From positions 62,001-126,000 of the forward strand of contig NZ_NOWF01000005.1 in assembly GCF_002245355.1 (NCBI RefSeq): 64,000 nucleotides of DNA. The letters are read 5' to 3'. Below the pieces are notes generated by a model. The model ran no database searches and was not told where the DNA came from. It was given only the letters and a program-made list of their open reading frames with translations. The stretch comes from Paludifilum halophilum. Its GTDB lineage: Bacteria > Bacillota > Bacilli > Thermoactinomycetales > DSM-45169. Position numbers and translations under genes: made by a program. Below, one piece after another: positions 8,997 to 19,373 of the stretch (positions within the stretch are counted from its first letter, which is position 1; every line of letters starts with the position of its first letter).

Positions 8997-10169
8997 ATGC
9001 GGAACCGGTATCGAGGGTTTACGACGGTCAATATGTCGACTCCCAGGGTGCGCCAGTTGTTCGTTCTACTTATTTTGGGCACGGCTGTGATTTTCATTTT
9101 GACCGGTCTTTTCGCTATGGTTCAAGCGGAACGGAGTGCCCACTCTTCGGATCTGGGGAAAATTACCGCTCATTTTTCAACAGAAACCCTGCTCTATTGG
9201 ATGGGGGGAGAGATTCCTTATCTTTCTTCCATGAAGGCGATCGCCGATAAAGAACCCCGGTTTTCCCGGATGTTTTTCGAACTGATGACCAGTGTTGACC
9301 CCCAGGATCCCCGCAGTTTCTTAGGGAGTGAACTGCCGGGCTTTGCCCTTTTCGATACAGAAATCGTCGTGGCCGGTGAAGGGGTGGACTACACCTCGGT
9401 TCCCATCGAATCCCCTCCGCCTCCCGACCTGGAACAAAAGCTGAAGGAGAGCGAAAAAAAGAAAGAAGATCATGAAGAGAAAAAAGAGGAAAAAGATGAT
9501 TCCGCACCCGGTAAGGATCGGGTTTTCATCTATCATACACACTTCACTGAATCCTATCTCCCGGAATTAAAGAATTCGGACCAACCCAACCGAGCCTATG
9601 ATAACGAGAAGAATATCACAAAGGTGGGAACCCGCCTCGGGAAGTCCCTGGAGAAGCTGGGGATCGGATCCCGAGTCTCCACCGAGGGATATGATGCAGA
9701 ATGGAACCGGCTTTATCAGGCCTCCCGAAAGCGGGCGGTAGCGGCGATGAAGGAGTATGAGGATTTATCTTACCTGATCGATGTGCATCGGGACTCCCAG
9801 CGGCGGAACAAAACAACGAAAAAGATCGATGGGGAGAACTATGCCCGGATTGCTTTTGTCGTCGGGACGGCCCACAAGAACTGGGAGAAGAATGAACAGT
9901 TCGCTTTAAAGCTCCACAAGAAACTGGATGAACTTTACCCGGGTCTGTCCAAAGGCGTATTTCGCAAGAGTCGGGCGATGGGTAACGGCGAGTATAATCA
10001 ATCTCTTTCTCCGCAAAGTGTTTTGGTTGAAATCGGGGGCGTGGACAATACCTTTCAAGAGACTTACCGGACGGCGGATGCCCTGGCTCGAGCCATCGCC
10101 GAGATTCACTTCCAAGCGACTCCGGTGGATGCTCAACCGAAAGGCGGAGAGGATGGACAAGGGGATTGA
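8997..10169 (+). CDS. spoIIP: Stage II sporulation protein P
   Basis: SpoIIP is the amidase/endopeptidase of the SpoIIDMP complex that strips septal peptidoglycan during engulfment. The 390-residue protein has an N-terminal transmembrane anchor (about residues 18-40), an acidic/lysine-rich linker around residues 145-170, and a C-terminal hydrolase domain. That domain contains IYHTHFTESYLPE and the IDVHRDS motif, the histidines and glutamate expected for zinc binding. ATG 8997 follows GGGAGGGG. The 250 nt between gpr and spoIIP hold no credible gene on the plus strand. Confidence 0.95.
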   Translation: MRNRYRGFTTVNMSTPRVRQLFVLLILGTAVIFILTGLFAMVQAERSAHSSDLGKITAHFSTETLLYWMGGEIPYLSSMKAIADKEPRFSRMFFELMTSVDPQDPRSFLGSELPGFALFDTEIVVAGEGVDYTSVPIESPPPPDLEQKLKESEKKKEDHEEKKEEKDDSAPGKDRVFIYHTHFTESYLPELKNSDQPNRAYDNEKNITKVGTRLGKSLEKLGIGSRVSTEGYDAEWNRLYQASRKRAVAAMKEYEDLSYLIDVHRDSQRRNKTTKKIDGENYARIAFVVGTAHKNWEKNEQFALKLHKKLDELYPGLSKGVFRKSRAMGNGEYNQSLSPQSVLVEIGGVDNTFQETYRTADALARAIAEIHFQATPVDAQPKGGEDGQGD

Positions 10170-10198
10170 GGGCGGTGGAACGATGACGAAGAAAGCGG

Positions 10199-10579
10199 GT
10201 GAAAGGCATGCAGTTGATGATCCGGGTTTTTGCCTTGATGCTGGTGTTGATGTTCGGTATTTTCCTGGGCATCGACACAGCGGAACGCAATATCCAGAAT
10301 ATCCAGGGAAGTCAGGGGGCCACCCGCGCCGTCCAGATTACGCCCAATGATGAAGGACGGGTGGAAATCGCTGTGCTGGGTCATGTCTACGAGACGGAGA
10401 CTCCCCCGGAAGAACCGGAGGAAGTGGACAGCGGAGAAAAAGAAGAAAAAGCGGAAAGTACGGAGCGGGAACAGGTCGAAAGCGACAACTGGTTGGCTGA
10501 AGCCGGCAACCAGACTGGAACCGGGATGCGAAAGGTGAGTAGAAAAGTGCTGGATTATGTCGTGGGGCTGATGGAGTAG
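10199..10579 (+). CDS. yqxA: YqxA-like protein (DUF3679), sporulation cluster
   Basis: A short protein (up to 126 residues) with one N-terminal hydrophobic helix ending GIFLGIDTAE and an acidic Glu/Lys-rich middle. Position between spoIIP and lepA, and the helix-plus-short-tail design, match B. subtilis YqxA (DUF3679). Function is unknown. The start is uncertain: GTG 10199 has a weak ribosome site, while ATG 10217 lies 10 nt after AAAGG and gives MIRVFALML. It is followed immediately by a MITE-like remnant. Confidence 0.7.
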   Translation: MKGMQLMIRVFALMLVLMFGIFLGIDTAERNIQNIQGSQGATRAVQITPNDEGRVEIAVLGHVYETETPPEEPEEVDSGEKEEKAESTEREQVESDNWLAEAGNQTGTGMRKVSRKVLDYVVGLME

Positions 10580-10675
10580 GCTAGGGGGCTGATCAATCGC
10601 CGAAAGTTGCTGGACGCCGATTTCCAGTGTAGCGACGTTTGCACTCATCGGAAATCGGTTCCCCACCCAGTTATG
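10580..10675. repeat. Shortened relative of the 3531-3780 MITE
   Basis: Bases 10599-10642 match 3551-3594 at 39 of 44 positions, and 10648-10674 match 3729-3756 with few changes. The middle about 130 bp of the larger element is absent and the outer terminal repeats are eroded. The remaining GCCGATTTCC and GGAAATCGGT can pair, giving a hairpin just after yqxA. There is no T-run, so terminator function is doubtful. Confidence 0.65.
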
Positions 10676-10830
10676 GCGTTTGGCTGTTTACCGGAAATGG
10701 ACCGGACAGGAACCGATCATCCTGTCCGGATTTTTGCTGAATGAGCTCCTTCGTTGCCGTGCCTTCTTCTGATTGCTATAATAAATAAGATGTAGTTTCG
10801 TGCGCCTTTTTCCACGCAGGAGGGAACCGA

Positions 10831-12657
10831 ATGAGTGAACCGAAACGACAACAGCAGGCGATGATTCGAAATTTCTCCATTATCGCTCACATCGACCACG
10901 GAAAGTCGACCCTGGCCGACCGCATTCTCGAGTATACCGGGGCGCTCTCCAACAGAGAAAAACAGGAACAGTTTCTCGATTCCATGGATTTGGAGCGGGA
11001 GCGGGGGATTACGATCAAGCTGCAGTCCGTCCGTCTACCCTATCGAGCCAAGGACGGAAAGGAATATATCCTCAATCTGATCGACACCCCGGGCCATGTC
11101 GACTTTTCCTATGAAGTTTCCCGCAGTCTGGCCGCTTGCGAGGGAGCACTCCTGGTGGTGGATGCATCCCAGGGGGTGGAGGCTCAGACTCTGGCCAACG
11201 TCTACCTGGCTCTGGATAATGATCTGGAAATCCTTCCGGTGATCAATAAAGTGGATCTGCCCAGCGCCGAGCCGGAACGAGTCCGGGAAGAGATCGAAGA
11301 AGTGATCGGACTCGATGCCTCTGAGGCGGTCATGGCTTCCGCCAAAGCGGGAATCGGAACGGAGGAGATTTTGGAGAAAATCGTCAATGAGATTCCTCCG
11401 CCGGAGGGAGATCCCGATTCCCCTCTGAAAGCCTTGATCTATGATTCCATCTACGATGCCTATAGAGGAGTCATCACTTATATCCGGGTGGTGGACGGTT
11501 CCATCAAAAAGGGCATGAAGATCCGGATGATGGCTACGGGTAAGGAATTTGAGGTGACGGAGGTCGGCGTATTCGCTCCCGGACCGATTCGGAGGGAGGA
11601 GCTTACCGTCGGAGAAGTCGGGTTTATGGTCGCCTCCATTAAAAATGTCAAGGACACCCGGGTCGGAGATACCATCACCGACGCCGTCCATCCGGCATCT
11701 GAGCCCCTGCCCGGGTACCAGCCGATCAATCCGATGGTGTTTTCCGGCATGTACCCTGTCAACTCTGCGGATTACGGCGATCTCCGGGAGGCATTGGAGA
11801 AGCTGGAATTGAACGATGCTTCCCTGCGCTACGAGCCGGAGACCTCCGGTGCTCTGGGATTCGGTTTCCGGTGCGGGTTTCTGGGGCTGTTGCACATGGA
11901 AATCATCCAGGAGCGGATTGAGCGGGAGTTTGGCATTCCTCTCATCACCACCGCCCCCAGTGTCATCTTTCATGTCTACAAGACCGACGGGACGCGGGTG
12001 GAAATCGAAAATCCGACTCATATGCCTCCGCAGCAGGAGATTGAGAATGTGGAGGAGCCCTATGTCCAAGCGGCGATCATGGTGCCCAATGACTTTGTCG
12101 GTGCTGTGATGGAATTGTGCCAGTCCAAGCGGGGGAACTATCGGGATATGCAGTATCTGGATGCCAACCGAGTCAACATCGTTTATGATCTCCCTTTGGC
12201 GGAGATTGTCTATGACTTTTTTGACCAGCTGAAATCCGGGACGAAGGGGTATGCCTCCTTCGACTATGAACTGATCGGTTACAAGTCCTCCAACCTGGTG
12301 AAGATGGATATCCTCCTCAATGGGGAGCCGGTGGACGCCCTCTCTTTCATCGTTCACCGGGACAAAGCCTATCACCGGGGCCGGGCACTGGTGGAGAAGC
12401 TGAAAGAGCTGATCCCCCGTCAGATGTTCGAGGTGCCGGTTCAGGCCACTATCGGTAACAAAGTGGTTGCCCGGGAGACGATCCGCGCTCAGCGTAAAAA
12501 TGTACTAGCCAAATGCTACGGCGGGGATATCAGCCGAAAGCGGAAGTTGTTGGAGAAACAAAAAGAAGGGAAAAGGCGCATGAAAGCCGTCGGTAATGTG
12601 GAGGTTCCCCAGGAGGCTTTTATGGCGGTGCTTCAGATGGATGACGATAAAAAATGA
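10831..12657 (+). CDS. lepA: Elongation factor 4 (LepA), ribosome back-translocase
   Basis: A translational GTPase (608 residues) that acts on stalled ribosomes. The G1 loop is [14 protein letters not shown] (near residue 20), G3 is DTPGHVDF, and NKVDLP is G4. The elongation-factor domain 2 and the LepA-specific C-terminal domain follow in normal order. ATG 10831 follows AGGAGGG. hemW lies 88 nt downstream with no clear terminator, as in B. subtilis. Confidence 0.97.
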   Translation: MSEPKRQQQAMIRNFSIIAHIDHGKSTLADRILEYTGALSNREKQEQFLDSMDLERERGITIKLQSVRLPYRAKDGKEYILNLIDTPGHVDFSYEVSRSLAACEGALLVVDASQGVEAQTLANVYLALDNDLEILPVINKVDLPSAEPERVREEIEEVIGLDASEAVMASAKAGIGTEEILEKIVNEIPPPEGDPDSPLKALIYDSIYDAYRGVITYIRVVDGSIKKGMKIRMMATGKEFEVTEVGVFAPGPIRREELTVGEVGFMVASIKNVKDTRVGDTITDAVHPASEPLPGYQPINPMVFSGMYPVNSADYGDLREALEKLELNDASLRYEPETSGALGFGFRCGFLGLLHMEIIQERIEREFGIPLITTAPSVIFHVYKTDGTRVEIENPTHMPPQQEIENVEEPYVQAAIMVPNDFVGAVMELCQSKRGNYRDMQYLDANRVNIVYDLPLAEIVYDFFDQLKSGTKGYASFDYELIGYKSSNLVKMDILLNGEPVDALSFIVHRDKAYHRGRALVEKLKELIPRQMFEVPVQATIGNKVVARETIRAQRKNVLAKCYGGDISRKRKLLEKQKEGKRRMKAVGNVEVPQEAFMAVLQMDDDKK

Positions 12658-12745
12658 GCGGCTGGGCATACCGGCTGCGGTACAGGACCGCGAGCGGGGT
12701 GAACGCTTGCGGTTTTTCAAAAAGTGCACAGAGGAGGGAAGGGAT

Positions 12746-13894
12746 ATGACTCCGGGGGCCGTTTATATTCATATCCCCTTTTGCACGCATAAATGTCATT
12801 ACTGTGATTTCACCGCCTATGTTGTCGGCGGTCAACCGGTGGATGATTATCTGGACGCCCTGGAACGGGAGATGGCTCGGACGGCGGCCGAGGTTCCCCC
12901 GGGAAGGATTCATTCAATCTTTATCGGAGGCGGGACCCCTACTGTACTGGAGCCTCAGCAGTTGGAGAAGCTTTTCAACGATATTCGCCGCCATTTTCCC
13001 GATCGCGCACCGGGGATTGAATTTACCGTGGAAGCCAATCCGGGGACGACGGACCCGTCGAAGCTGGCGGTAATGAGGGAAGGCGGAGTCAATCGGCTCA
13101 GCTTTGGAGCCCAGACGTTTCGCCCGGATCTGTTGACCAAAATCGGCCGGGTCCATACCGTGGACGATATCGGTCACAGTGTTGAACAAGCTCGGGCCGC
13201 CGGGATCGACAACTTGTCCCTGGATTTGATGTTCGGTCTGCCGGAGCAGCGGGTGGCGGATATGGAGGTCGCTCTGGACCGAAGCCTGGAGTTGGAGCCG
13301 GCTCACTTTTCTGTTTACAGTTTGAAAGTAGAGCAGGGAACGGTTTTTCATAAACAGTGGTTGCAAGGGGAATTACCTCTTCCGACGGAAGATGATGAGT
13401 TGGAAATGTACCAGCTGACCCGGCGGCGGTTGGAAGCGGCTGGTTACCATCAATATGAAGTGAGTAATTTCAGCCGTCCCGGGATGGAGAGCAAACATAA
13501 CGCCACCTATTGGCTGAATGAGCCTTATTACGGGCTGGGAGCCGGAGCTCACGGATATGTCGGAGGATGGCGCCATCAAAATGTCAAGGGGGTCAGCGAG
13601 TATATCCGGCTCACCCGTGAAAAAAGACCGATTGCCGACTCTCACCGCGTTCCTTTCGTGGAAGAGATGGAAAATCATCTGATCCTGGGGCTGAGGCTCC
13701 TGGACGGGTTGGATACCCGGGTTTTTCGTCGGCGGTACGGGCGCGATCTGGGCGATGTCTTCGGCCCGGTGGTGGATGATTTGCTCCGGCGGGGATTCCT
13801 TCACACTGAAGGTGAACGTCTGGCCCTTACGGAGACGGGCCTTCTCTTCGGAAACGAAGTCTTCGCCTCTTTTTTGGGAGAGGCGGTGATCTGA
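12746..13894 (+). CDS. hemW: Radical SAM heme chaperone HemW
   Basis: HemW is a HemN-like radical SAM protein that handles heme and is often misannotated as oxygen-independent coproporphyrinogen oxidase. The 4Fe-4S motif is CTHKCHYC (Cys13, Cys17, Cys20), followed by IFIGGGTPT. The fourth N-terminal cysteine of true HemN is absent. The HemN C-terminal domain is present. ATG 12746 follows GAGGAGGGAAGGG; the longer in-frame ORF overlaps lepA and is rejected. Length is 382 residues. Confidence 0.93.
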   Translation: MTPGAVYIHIPFCTHKCHYCDFTAYVVGGQPVDDYLDALEREMARTAAEVPPGRIHSIFIGGGTPTVLEPQQLEKLFNDIRRHFPDRAPGIEFTVEANPGTTDPSKLAVMREGGVNRLSFGAQTFRPDLLTKIGRVHTVDDIGHSVEQARAAGIDNLSLDLMFGLPEQRVADMEVALDRSLELEPAHFSVYSLKVEQGTVFHKQWLQGELPLPTEDDELEMYQLTRRRLEAAGYHQYEVSNFSRPGMESKHNATYWLNEPYYGLGAGAHGYVGGWRHQNVKGVSEYIRLTREKRPIADSHRVPFVEEMENHLILGLRLLDGLDTRVFRRRYGRDLGDVFGPVVDDLLRRGFLHTEGERLALTETGLLFGNEVFASFLGEAVI

Positions 13895-13911
13895 AGGTTC
13901 CGGGAAGATCG

Positions 13912-13940
13912 TTGACAACGCTGGAGGGGTTTGGTACTTT
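13912..13940 (+). promoter_or_regulatory. SigA promoter of the hrcA operon
   Basis: TTGACA (13912-13917), exactly 17 nt, then TACTTT (13935-13940). The CIRCE operator starts 13 nt after the -10, so bound HrcA would cover the transcription start. Confidence 0.85.
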
Positions 13941-13952
13941 AAACATAAGGTT

Positions 13953-13979
13953 TTAGCACTCAGGGCTTAGGAGTGCTAA
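13953..13979. promoter_or_regulatory. CIRCE operator (HrcA binding site)
   Basis: A perfect match to the consensus: TTAGCACTC (13953-13961), nine bases, GAGTGCTAA (13971-13979). HrcA binds this inverted repeat and represses class I heat-shock genes; here it controls hrcA itself, the chaperonin, grpE and dnaK. Confidence 0.98.
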
Positions 13980-13995
13980 CAAGGGGGTGGGGCGG

Positions 13996-15024
13996 ATGTT
14001 GACGGAGCGGCAAGAACAGATTCTTCGGGCCCTCGTCGAGGAGTATATCGTTCATGCGGATCCCGTGGGTTCGCGGACGGTTTCCAAACGCGAGGATATC
14101 GGCTTCAGTGCGGCAACCATCCGCAATGAAATGGCCGATCTGGAGGAGATGGGCTTTCTGGAACAGCCGCACACATCTGCCGGCCGGATGCCGAGTCAAT
14201 CCGGATACCGCTATTATGTCGATTATCTGATGGGGCCCCAACGGATCGACCGATCGGAACTGTTGGCGGTCCGACGCTTGTTTGCTTCACAGATGGATGC
14301 ACTGGAACAGACGATTCAGCAGACGGTTTCGATTCTGTCGCGGATCACCAACTATACTTCCATTCTGCTAGGTCCGGAATTGTATGATAATAAACTGAAA
14401 CACTTGCAGGTGGTCCCGTTGACGGACCGGGTCGCAGTGTCTCTCATTGTTACCGACACCGGACACGTCGATCAGCGGCGGATTCGGGTTCCGGAGGGTG
14501 TATCCCTTTCCTCCGTCGAACAGATGGTCAACCTTCTGAACACCAAACTCTCCGGTATTCCTCTACATCGTCTGAAAGGGAGGGTGTATCGGGAGCTGTA
14601 TTCGGAGTTGAGCCGCCATGTCGAACATTATGAGAGTCTGTTGTCGATGATCGATCAGATCCTGGTCGACGACCTGGACGGCCGCCTTTTCTTCAGCGGA
14701 ACGACGAATATATTGACCCAGCCGGAGTTCCGCGATGTGGAGAAGGTGAAGGCACTGATGGATCTGTTCGAACAGAGTGATGCGGTGGCGAGATTGTTTA
14801 CGACCGACCATGATATGGGCATTCAAGTGAAAATCGGTCAGGAGAACCATTTGGAGGCAGTAAATAACTGTAGCATCGTCTCCGCGTCCTTTTCCCTGAA
14901 TGGACGGTCCCTGGGCAGGATCGGGGTGTTGGGACCGACCCGGATGAATTATCGGAAAGTCGTCAGCCTGTTGGAGGTTTTGGTCGAAGACTTTTCCGAA
15001 TACCTTCGGCGTCGGTACGGCTGA
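13996..15024 (+). CDS. hrcA: Heat-inducible transcription repressor HrcA
   Basis: A winged-helix repressor (342 residues) of class I heat-shock genes; its folding is normally assisted by GroEL, making it a chaperonin-level sensor. The N-terminus has the signature PVGSRTVSK, ATIRNEMADLEEMGFL and SGYRYYVDYL. ATG 13996 is preceded by AAGGGGGTGGGG; GTG 13987 lies inside that purine run and is less likely. First gene behind the CIRCE promoter. Whether this HrcA senses GroEL or the neighbouring archaeal-type chaperonin is an open question. Confidence 0.96.
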   Translation: MLTERQEQILRALVEEYIVHADPVGSRTVSKREDIGFSAATIRNEMADLEEMGFLEQPHTSAGRMPSQSGYRYYVDYLMGPQRIDRSELLAVRRLFASQMDALEQTIQQTVSILSRITNYTSILLGPELYDNKLKHLQVVPLTDRVAVSLIVTDTGHVDQRRIRVPEGVSLSSVEQMVNLLNTKLSGIPLHRLKGRVYRELYSELSRHVEHYESLLSMIDQILVDDLDGRLFFSGTTNILTQPEFRDVEKVKALMDLFEQSDAVARLFTTDHDMGIQVKIGQENHLEAVNNCSIVSASFSLNGRSLGRIGVLGPTRMNYRKVVSLLEVLVEDFSEYLRRRYG

Positions 15025-15151
15025 TTCCACAAAGGGCTCAGGTATCATTACGGGGCAGACGATCCGGCGATCATGATCATGGAGAGATGTACTCGGGGGG
15101 TGACTGCCCCCTCTATCTACGTTTTACACAGAAGGTGAGGTCGGTCTCCGA

Positions 15152-16669
15152 ATGGAAGGTCAGAACGAATCCGTAGCCCCGGAAAACCGGAATAAGTCTT
15201 TAGGAGCCCTCCAGGCCAACGCGGAGGCGGTTCGCGCCATCGCGTCGGCGGTGGAGGGCACTTTGGGGCCCAAAGGGTTGGATACGATGCTGGTGAATGA
15301 CGACGGAGAGGTGATCGTCACCAATGACGGTGTCACCATCCTGAGCCGCATGGAGATCCAACACCCCGCCGCCCGAATGGTGGCCAACATCGCTCGGGCT
15401 CAGCAGGAGGAAGTGGGGGACGGGACGACGACGGCCACCCTGTTGGCGGCATCCCTGGTTGATGAAGGCGTAAAGCAGGTCAATCGCGGCGTACCGGTGG
15501 CAAAAGTGATTGCCGGCATTCGGCGCGGAGTTCGTTTTGCCCTGGAACGGATGCAGGAAAAAGCCCATCCGATCTGGGACCTGGAGGACGAATGGTTGCA
15601 ACGTATCGCCTATACCGCCGGGCGTGAACAGGAGGACATCACGGAACTGGTGATGGAAGCGACGCATATGGTGGGTCGGGAGAAGTTGTTGGAGAAGCAT
15701 TTTAAACTCTCCGAGGCGGTTGTCGCCCATCCTCGGGTGAGCAACAGTATCTTCGCCGGCCTTTTGCTTCAACAAAACCGCGCCAATCTCCATGTTCCGT
15801 CGCTGAAAGAGAGTGTACACGTCATGGCCGTCAGCGGGGATTTGCACCCCGGCCCCGACACCGACGACAGCGATTTTAGACAGGTATTGCAGAACATGAT
15901 ACAGTTAGACGTCGGTCTCTTGGCGGTGGAGGGCGAAACGGCAGATATCGCTCTCGATGAACTGACTAATGCGGACATTATGGTGGTTCAAAATCTAGGG
16001 ACCCGGGATCTGTTTCGGCTTGCCGAACATACGGGAGCTAAGTTGATCAACCGCGCCGGCCTCTTTAAATCGGAGCAGGATCTCAGCAGTGTGCTCGGTT
16101 ATTGTGAAGAGGTGGAAGACGAAGTGGATCACGGGTTTATACGGTTGCTCGAGGGTATCGGCAAAGCTTACGCCACGATTCATGTGGGAGCTTCCACGGA
16201 AGAAGTGGTCGGTGAGCGGGAACGGATCACCAAAGACGCCGCTGCGGCGGTTCAAGCGGCTATCCGCGGAGGTTTCCTCCCCGGAGGAGGAGCGGCTGAG
16301 TTGGCTCTGGCCCGTGACGTAGAAAAATACCGGGATACCGTTCAGGGAATGGAGGCCTTCGGTGTCGCTGCCGTGGCGGAATCCCTTCACCGGCCGATGA
16401 GCCAGGTGGTGGCCAATGCCGGGTTCAATCCCTTGGAGAAGGTGGAGGAAGTCAAAGCGTTGCAATGGAAACGCCAATCCGCTTCCCTGGGGGTCGACTG
16501 CGACCGCGGCGCGATCTATGACATGGTGGATATGGGGGTTGTCGATCCCCTGCCGGTTAAATACCATGCTCTGCAAGCCGCCTGTGAAGTGAGTACAGCC
16601 ATTTTAAGAATCCACACGGTGGTCAAAATGGACAGTACCAGTGGTGGAAAGTTTGAGGTGAAACTATGA
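15152..16669 (+). CDS. Group III (archaeal-like, thermosome-type) chaperonin
   Basis: A 505-residue chaperonin of the TCP-1/cpn60 superfamily, closer to group II than to GroEL. Visible motifs: [11 protein letters not shown] (37-47), NDGVTIL (58-64), GDGTTT (89-94), a catalytic-position Asp in [11 protein letters not shown] (about 362) and LPGGGAAEL (about 376-383). The apical domain contains a short segment around 236-262 where group II chaperonins carry the built-in lid protrusion. No C-terminal Gly-Gly-Met tail is present. Group III chaperonins were described in Carboxydothermus in the same genomic place, inside the dnaK operon. ATG 15152 follows AGGTGAGG by 11 nt. The TGA overlaps the grpE ATG (ATGA), so the two are translationally coupled. 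No co-chaperonin gene is in the window, consistent with a built-in lid. Confidence 0.93.
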   Translation: MEGQNESVAPENRNKSLGALQANAEAVRAIASAVEGTLGPKGLDTMLVNDDGEVIVTNDGVTILSRMEIQHPAARMVANIARAQQEEVGDGTTTATLLAASLVDEGVKQVNRGVPVAKVIAGIRRGVRFALERMQEKAHPIWDLEDEWLQRIAYTAGREQEDITELVMEATHMVGREKLLEKHFKLSEAVVAHPRVSNSIFAGLLLQQNRANLHVPSLKESVHVMAVSGDLHPGPDTDDSDFRQVLQNMIQLDVGLLAVEGETADIALDELTNADIMVVQNLGTRDLFRLAEHTGAKLINRAGLFKSEQDLSSVLGYCEEVEDEVDHGFIRLLEGIGKAYATIHVGASTEEVVGERERITKDAAAAVQAAIRGGFLPGGGAAELALARDVEKYRDTVQGMEAFGVAAVAESLHRPMSQVVANAGFNPLEKVEEVKALQWKRQSASLGVDCDRGAIYDMVDMGVVDPLPVKYHALQAACEVSTAILRIHTVVKMDSTSGGKFEVKL

Positions 16670-17376
16670 CATCCAAGGATTCGAAGGAAACGTCCGCCAA
16701 CAAGCGCCCCATCACCGCTCGGGAACTTCGGAAAGCCAAAGAAGCGGAGGAGAGGGCCAAGGAGCAAGCGGAAAAGAAAGCTGCTACGGAGGAAGGTGCG
16801 TTACATAACGCTGAACCGGCTGCTCCGGAGCAGCCGGAGGCCCAGCAGCAGGAATCGCCGAAACGGGAAGACCCGGGAGATTCGCCGGCAGAGGAGGCGG
16901 CCGTTTATCCCCGGGAGGAGGAATTGCTCCGGGAAGTGGAGCAATGGAAGCAAAAGGCGGAAGAAAACAATGATCTCCTGTTAAAGGCTCGGGCGGATCT
17001 GGAAAATTTCCGTCGGCGGGCCCGAAAGGATAAGGAGGAGACCGCCAAATATGCTGCCGTTTCCCTGGTGGAATCCCTGCTTCCCGTCCTGGATAACCTG
17101 GAGCGGGCTCTGGCCGCCGGGGGTGAAGGCGACGACAGCGAGGCCCTCTATCAGGGAGTGGACATGGTGTATCGTCAACTCCTCCAGGCTTTGACAGATC
17201 AAGGGCTTTCCGAAATCAAAGCGGAAGGGGAGCCCTTCAATCCCCATGAACACAATGCAGTGATGGAAGAGGAAAATGATGAAGTGGAGTCGGGCATCGT
17301 CATTCAGGAGCTCCAAAAGGGCTACCGGTTCAAAGAACGGGTGATCCGGCCTTCCATGGTGAAAGTCAGCTCATAA
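16666..17376 (+). CDS. grpE: Nucleotide exchange factor GrpE
   Basis: GrpE releases ADP from DnaK. The 236-residue protein is longer than the usual 180-200 because of a highly charged, Glu/Lys/Pro/Ala-rich N-terminal extension (about residues 1-80). The coiled-coil region follows, with LLKARADLENFRRR and the end LQKGYRFKERVIRPSMVKV. The start overlaps the chaperonin stop by 4 nt, implying coupled synthesis. Confidence 0.96.
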   Translation: MTSKDSKETSANKRPITARELRKAKEAEERAKEQAEKKAATEEGALHNAEPAAPEQPEAQQQESPKREDPGDSPAEEAAVYPREEELLREVEQWKQKAEENNDLLLKARADLENFRRRARKDKEETAKYAAVSLVESLLPVLDNLERALAAGGEGDDSEALYQGVDMVYRQLLQALTDQGLSEIKAEGEPFNPHEHNAVMEEENDEVESGIVIQELQKGYRFKERVIRPSMVKVSS

Positions 17377-17422
17377 TCGAAGGAACAAGGAAATTTGATT
17401 TTGATGAGGGGGTTTAACGAAC

Positions 17423-19273
17423 ATGGCAAAAGTAATCGGAATTGACTTAGGAACGACAAACTCTTGCGTCGCTTTTATGGAAGGAAGCGAAGCGACGGTG
17501 ATCCCCAACGCGGAGGGAGGGCGTACCACCCCGTCCGTCGTCGGCTTTTCCAAAACGGATGAGCGTTTGGTCGGGGATGCCGCCAAGCGTCAGGCGATTA
17601 CCAATCCCGATCGGACCATCAGTTCCGTCAAGCGGTACATGGGTACGGACCATAAAGAGACCATCGGTGACAAGCAATATACACCCCAGGAAATTTCCGC
17701 AATGATTCTGCAGAAGCTGAAGTCCGATGCGGAGGCCTATCTGGGTGAAGCCGTCTCTCAAGCAGTGATCACGGTACCCGCCTATTTTAATGACAGTCAG
17801 CGTCAAGCTACCAAGGACGCCGGCAAAATCGCCGGGCTCGACGTTCTCCGGATCATCAACGAGCCGACGGCCGCCGCTTTGGCCTACGGATTGGATAAAG
17901 ACGATGATCAGACGATTCTCGTCTTTGACTTGGGGGGCGGAACCTTTGACGTCTCCCTTATGGAGATGGGCGACGGTCTGTTCGAAGTGAAAGCGACCAG
18001 CGGGGACAACAAGCTGGGCGGCGATGACTTCGACCAAGTGATTATCGATTATCTGGTCAGTGAGTTCAAAAAGGAACATGGTATCGATCTTTCCAATGAT
18101 CGCATGGCTCTGCAACGGTTGAAGGATGCCGCCGAAAAAGCGAAAAAAGACCTTTCCGGTGTATTGACAACCACGGTTTCTCTGCCCTTCCTCACAGCCG
18201 ACGCCAGCGGTCCGAAACACTTGGAAGTCACCCTGACCCGGGCTAAATTCGAAGAGTTGTCCGCCGATTTGGTAGAGCGGACTATGCAACCGACCCGGCA
18301 GGCGATGAGGGATGCCGGTATCGAACCCGGACAAGTCGACCGCGTCATTCTCGTTGGGGGCTCCACCCGGATTCCGGCAGTGCAAGAGGCGATCAAGAAG
18401 CTGACCGGCAAGGAACCGAGTAAAGGAGTGAATCCCGACGAAGTCGTAGCGATGGGTGCCGCGATCCAAGCGGGCGTACTCGCCGGCGATGTGAAAGATG
18501 TCGTTCTGTTGGATGTTACGCCCCTTTCCCTGGGGATCGAGACCCTGGGAGGCGTTACGACCAAGCTGATTGAACGGAACACCACGATCCCGACGGAAAA
18601 ATCTCAGATCTTTTCCACCGCCGCCGATAACCAGACCGTGGTCGATATCCATGTGTTGCAAGGGGAACGGGAGATGGCTTCCGACAACAAAACCCTGGGA
18701 CGGTTCCAGTTGCAGGACATCCCGCCGGCTCCTCGGGGCGTACCGCAGATCGAAGTTACGTTTAAGATCGATGCCAACGGGATCGTGAATGTGACCGCGA
18801 AGGATAAAGCCACTGGCAAAAGCCAGAATATCACGATCCAGTCCTCCAGCGGTTTGAGTGACGATGAAATTGACCGCATGGTGAAAGAAGCGGAAGAACA
18901 CGCGGAAGAGGATAAAAAGAAAAAAGAAGAGGTGGAAATCCGCAACAAAGCGGATCAGCTGGTCTTCACCACCGAGAAGACACTGAAGGATCTCGGTGAC
19001 AAAGTGGACCAATCGGAGATCGATCAAGCCAACGAAGCCAAGGATAAGCTGAAAAAGGCGATGGAAGGAACCGACCTGGATGCAATCAAGTCGGCTACCG
19101 AAGAGTTGGAGCAGGTGGTGCAGCAATTGTCCGTCAAGCTGTACCAACAACAAGGTGAACAAGCACAGGGCGGTGATCCGTCCAAAGAGGAAAAAGGTGC
19201 CGACGACCGGGACGATGTTGTAGACGCCGACTACAAAATGATGGATGAAGAGGACAAGAAAGAGGAGAAATAA
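17423..19273 (+). CDS. dnaK: Chaperone protein DnaK (Hsp70)
   Basis: The main Hsp70 (616 residues). The N-terminus [13 protein letters not shown], the ATPase-domain phosphate loop [12 protein letters not shown] and the linker [15 protein letters not shown] are all intact. The substrate-binding domain and an acidic C-terminus ending EEDKKEEK follow. Translation starts 46 nt after grpE, and a terminator-like hairpin lies between dnaK and dnaJ. Confidence 0.98.
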   Translation: MAKVIGIDLGTTNSCVAFMEGSEATVIPNAEGGRTTPSVVGFSKTDERLVGDAAKRQAITNPDRTISSVKRYMGTDHKETIGDKQYTPQEISAMILQKLKSDAEAYLGEAVSQAVITVPAYFNDSQRQATKDAGKIAGLDVLRIINEPTAAALAYGLDKDDDQTILVFDLGGGTFDVSLMEMGDGLFEVKATSGDNKLGGDDFDQVIIDYLVSEFKKEHGIDLSNDRMALQRLKDAAEKAKKDLSGVLTTTVSLPFLTADASGPKHLEVTLTRAKFEELSADLVERTMQPTRQAMRDAGIEPGQVDRVILVGGSTRIPAVQEAIKKLTGKEPSKGVNPDEVVAMGAAIQAGVLAGDVKDVVLLDVTPLSLGIETLGGVTTKLIERNTTIPTEKSQIFSTAADNQTVVDIHVLQGEREMASDNKTLGRFQLQDIPPAPRGVPQIEVTFKIDANGIVNVTAKDKATGKSQNITIQSSSGLSDDEIDRMVKEAEEHAEEDKKKKEEVEIRNKADQLVFTTEKTLKDLGDKVDQSEIDQANEAKDKLKKAMEGTDLDAIKSATEELEQVVQQLSVKLYQQQGEQAQGGDPSKEEKGADDRDDVVDADYKMMDEEDKKEEK

Positions 19274-19303
19274 GGTCCCTCCTCCAGTGAAGTCAAAGCC
19301 GGG

Positions 19304-19337
19304 GCCGAAGCCTCTGGCTTTGGCTTTTCCCTTTTTC
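19304..19337 (+). terminator. Terminator or attenuator between dnaK and dnaJ
   Basis: GCCGAAGCC (19304-19312) pairs with GGCTTTGGC (19316-19324), with one G-U pair and a 3-nt loop, followed by TTTTCCCTTTTT. It could lower dnaJ expression relative to dnaK. Confidence 0.6.
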
Positions 19338-19373
19338 TCCCGCTGTCATATTTTGTGTTAGGGAGGTGATCCG

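Noticed and set aside
15091-15111. G-rich/C-rich hairpin between hrcA and the chaperonin as a terminator
   Set aside because: The stem is only about 5 bp and no T-run follows.
17447-19162. Long minus-strand ORF (571 codons) opposite dnaK
   Set aside because: A shadow of dnaK codon bias in a GC-rich gene; no ribosome site, no protein motifs.
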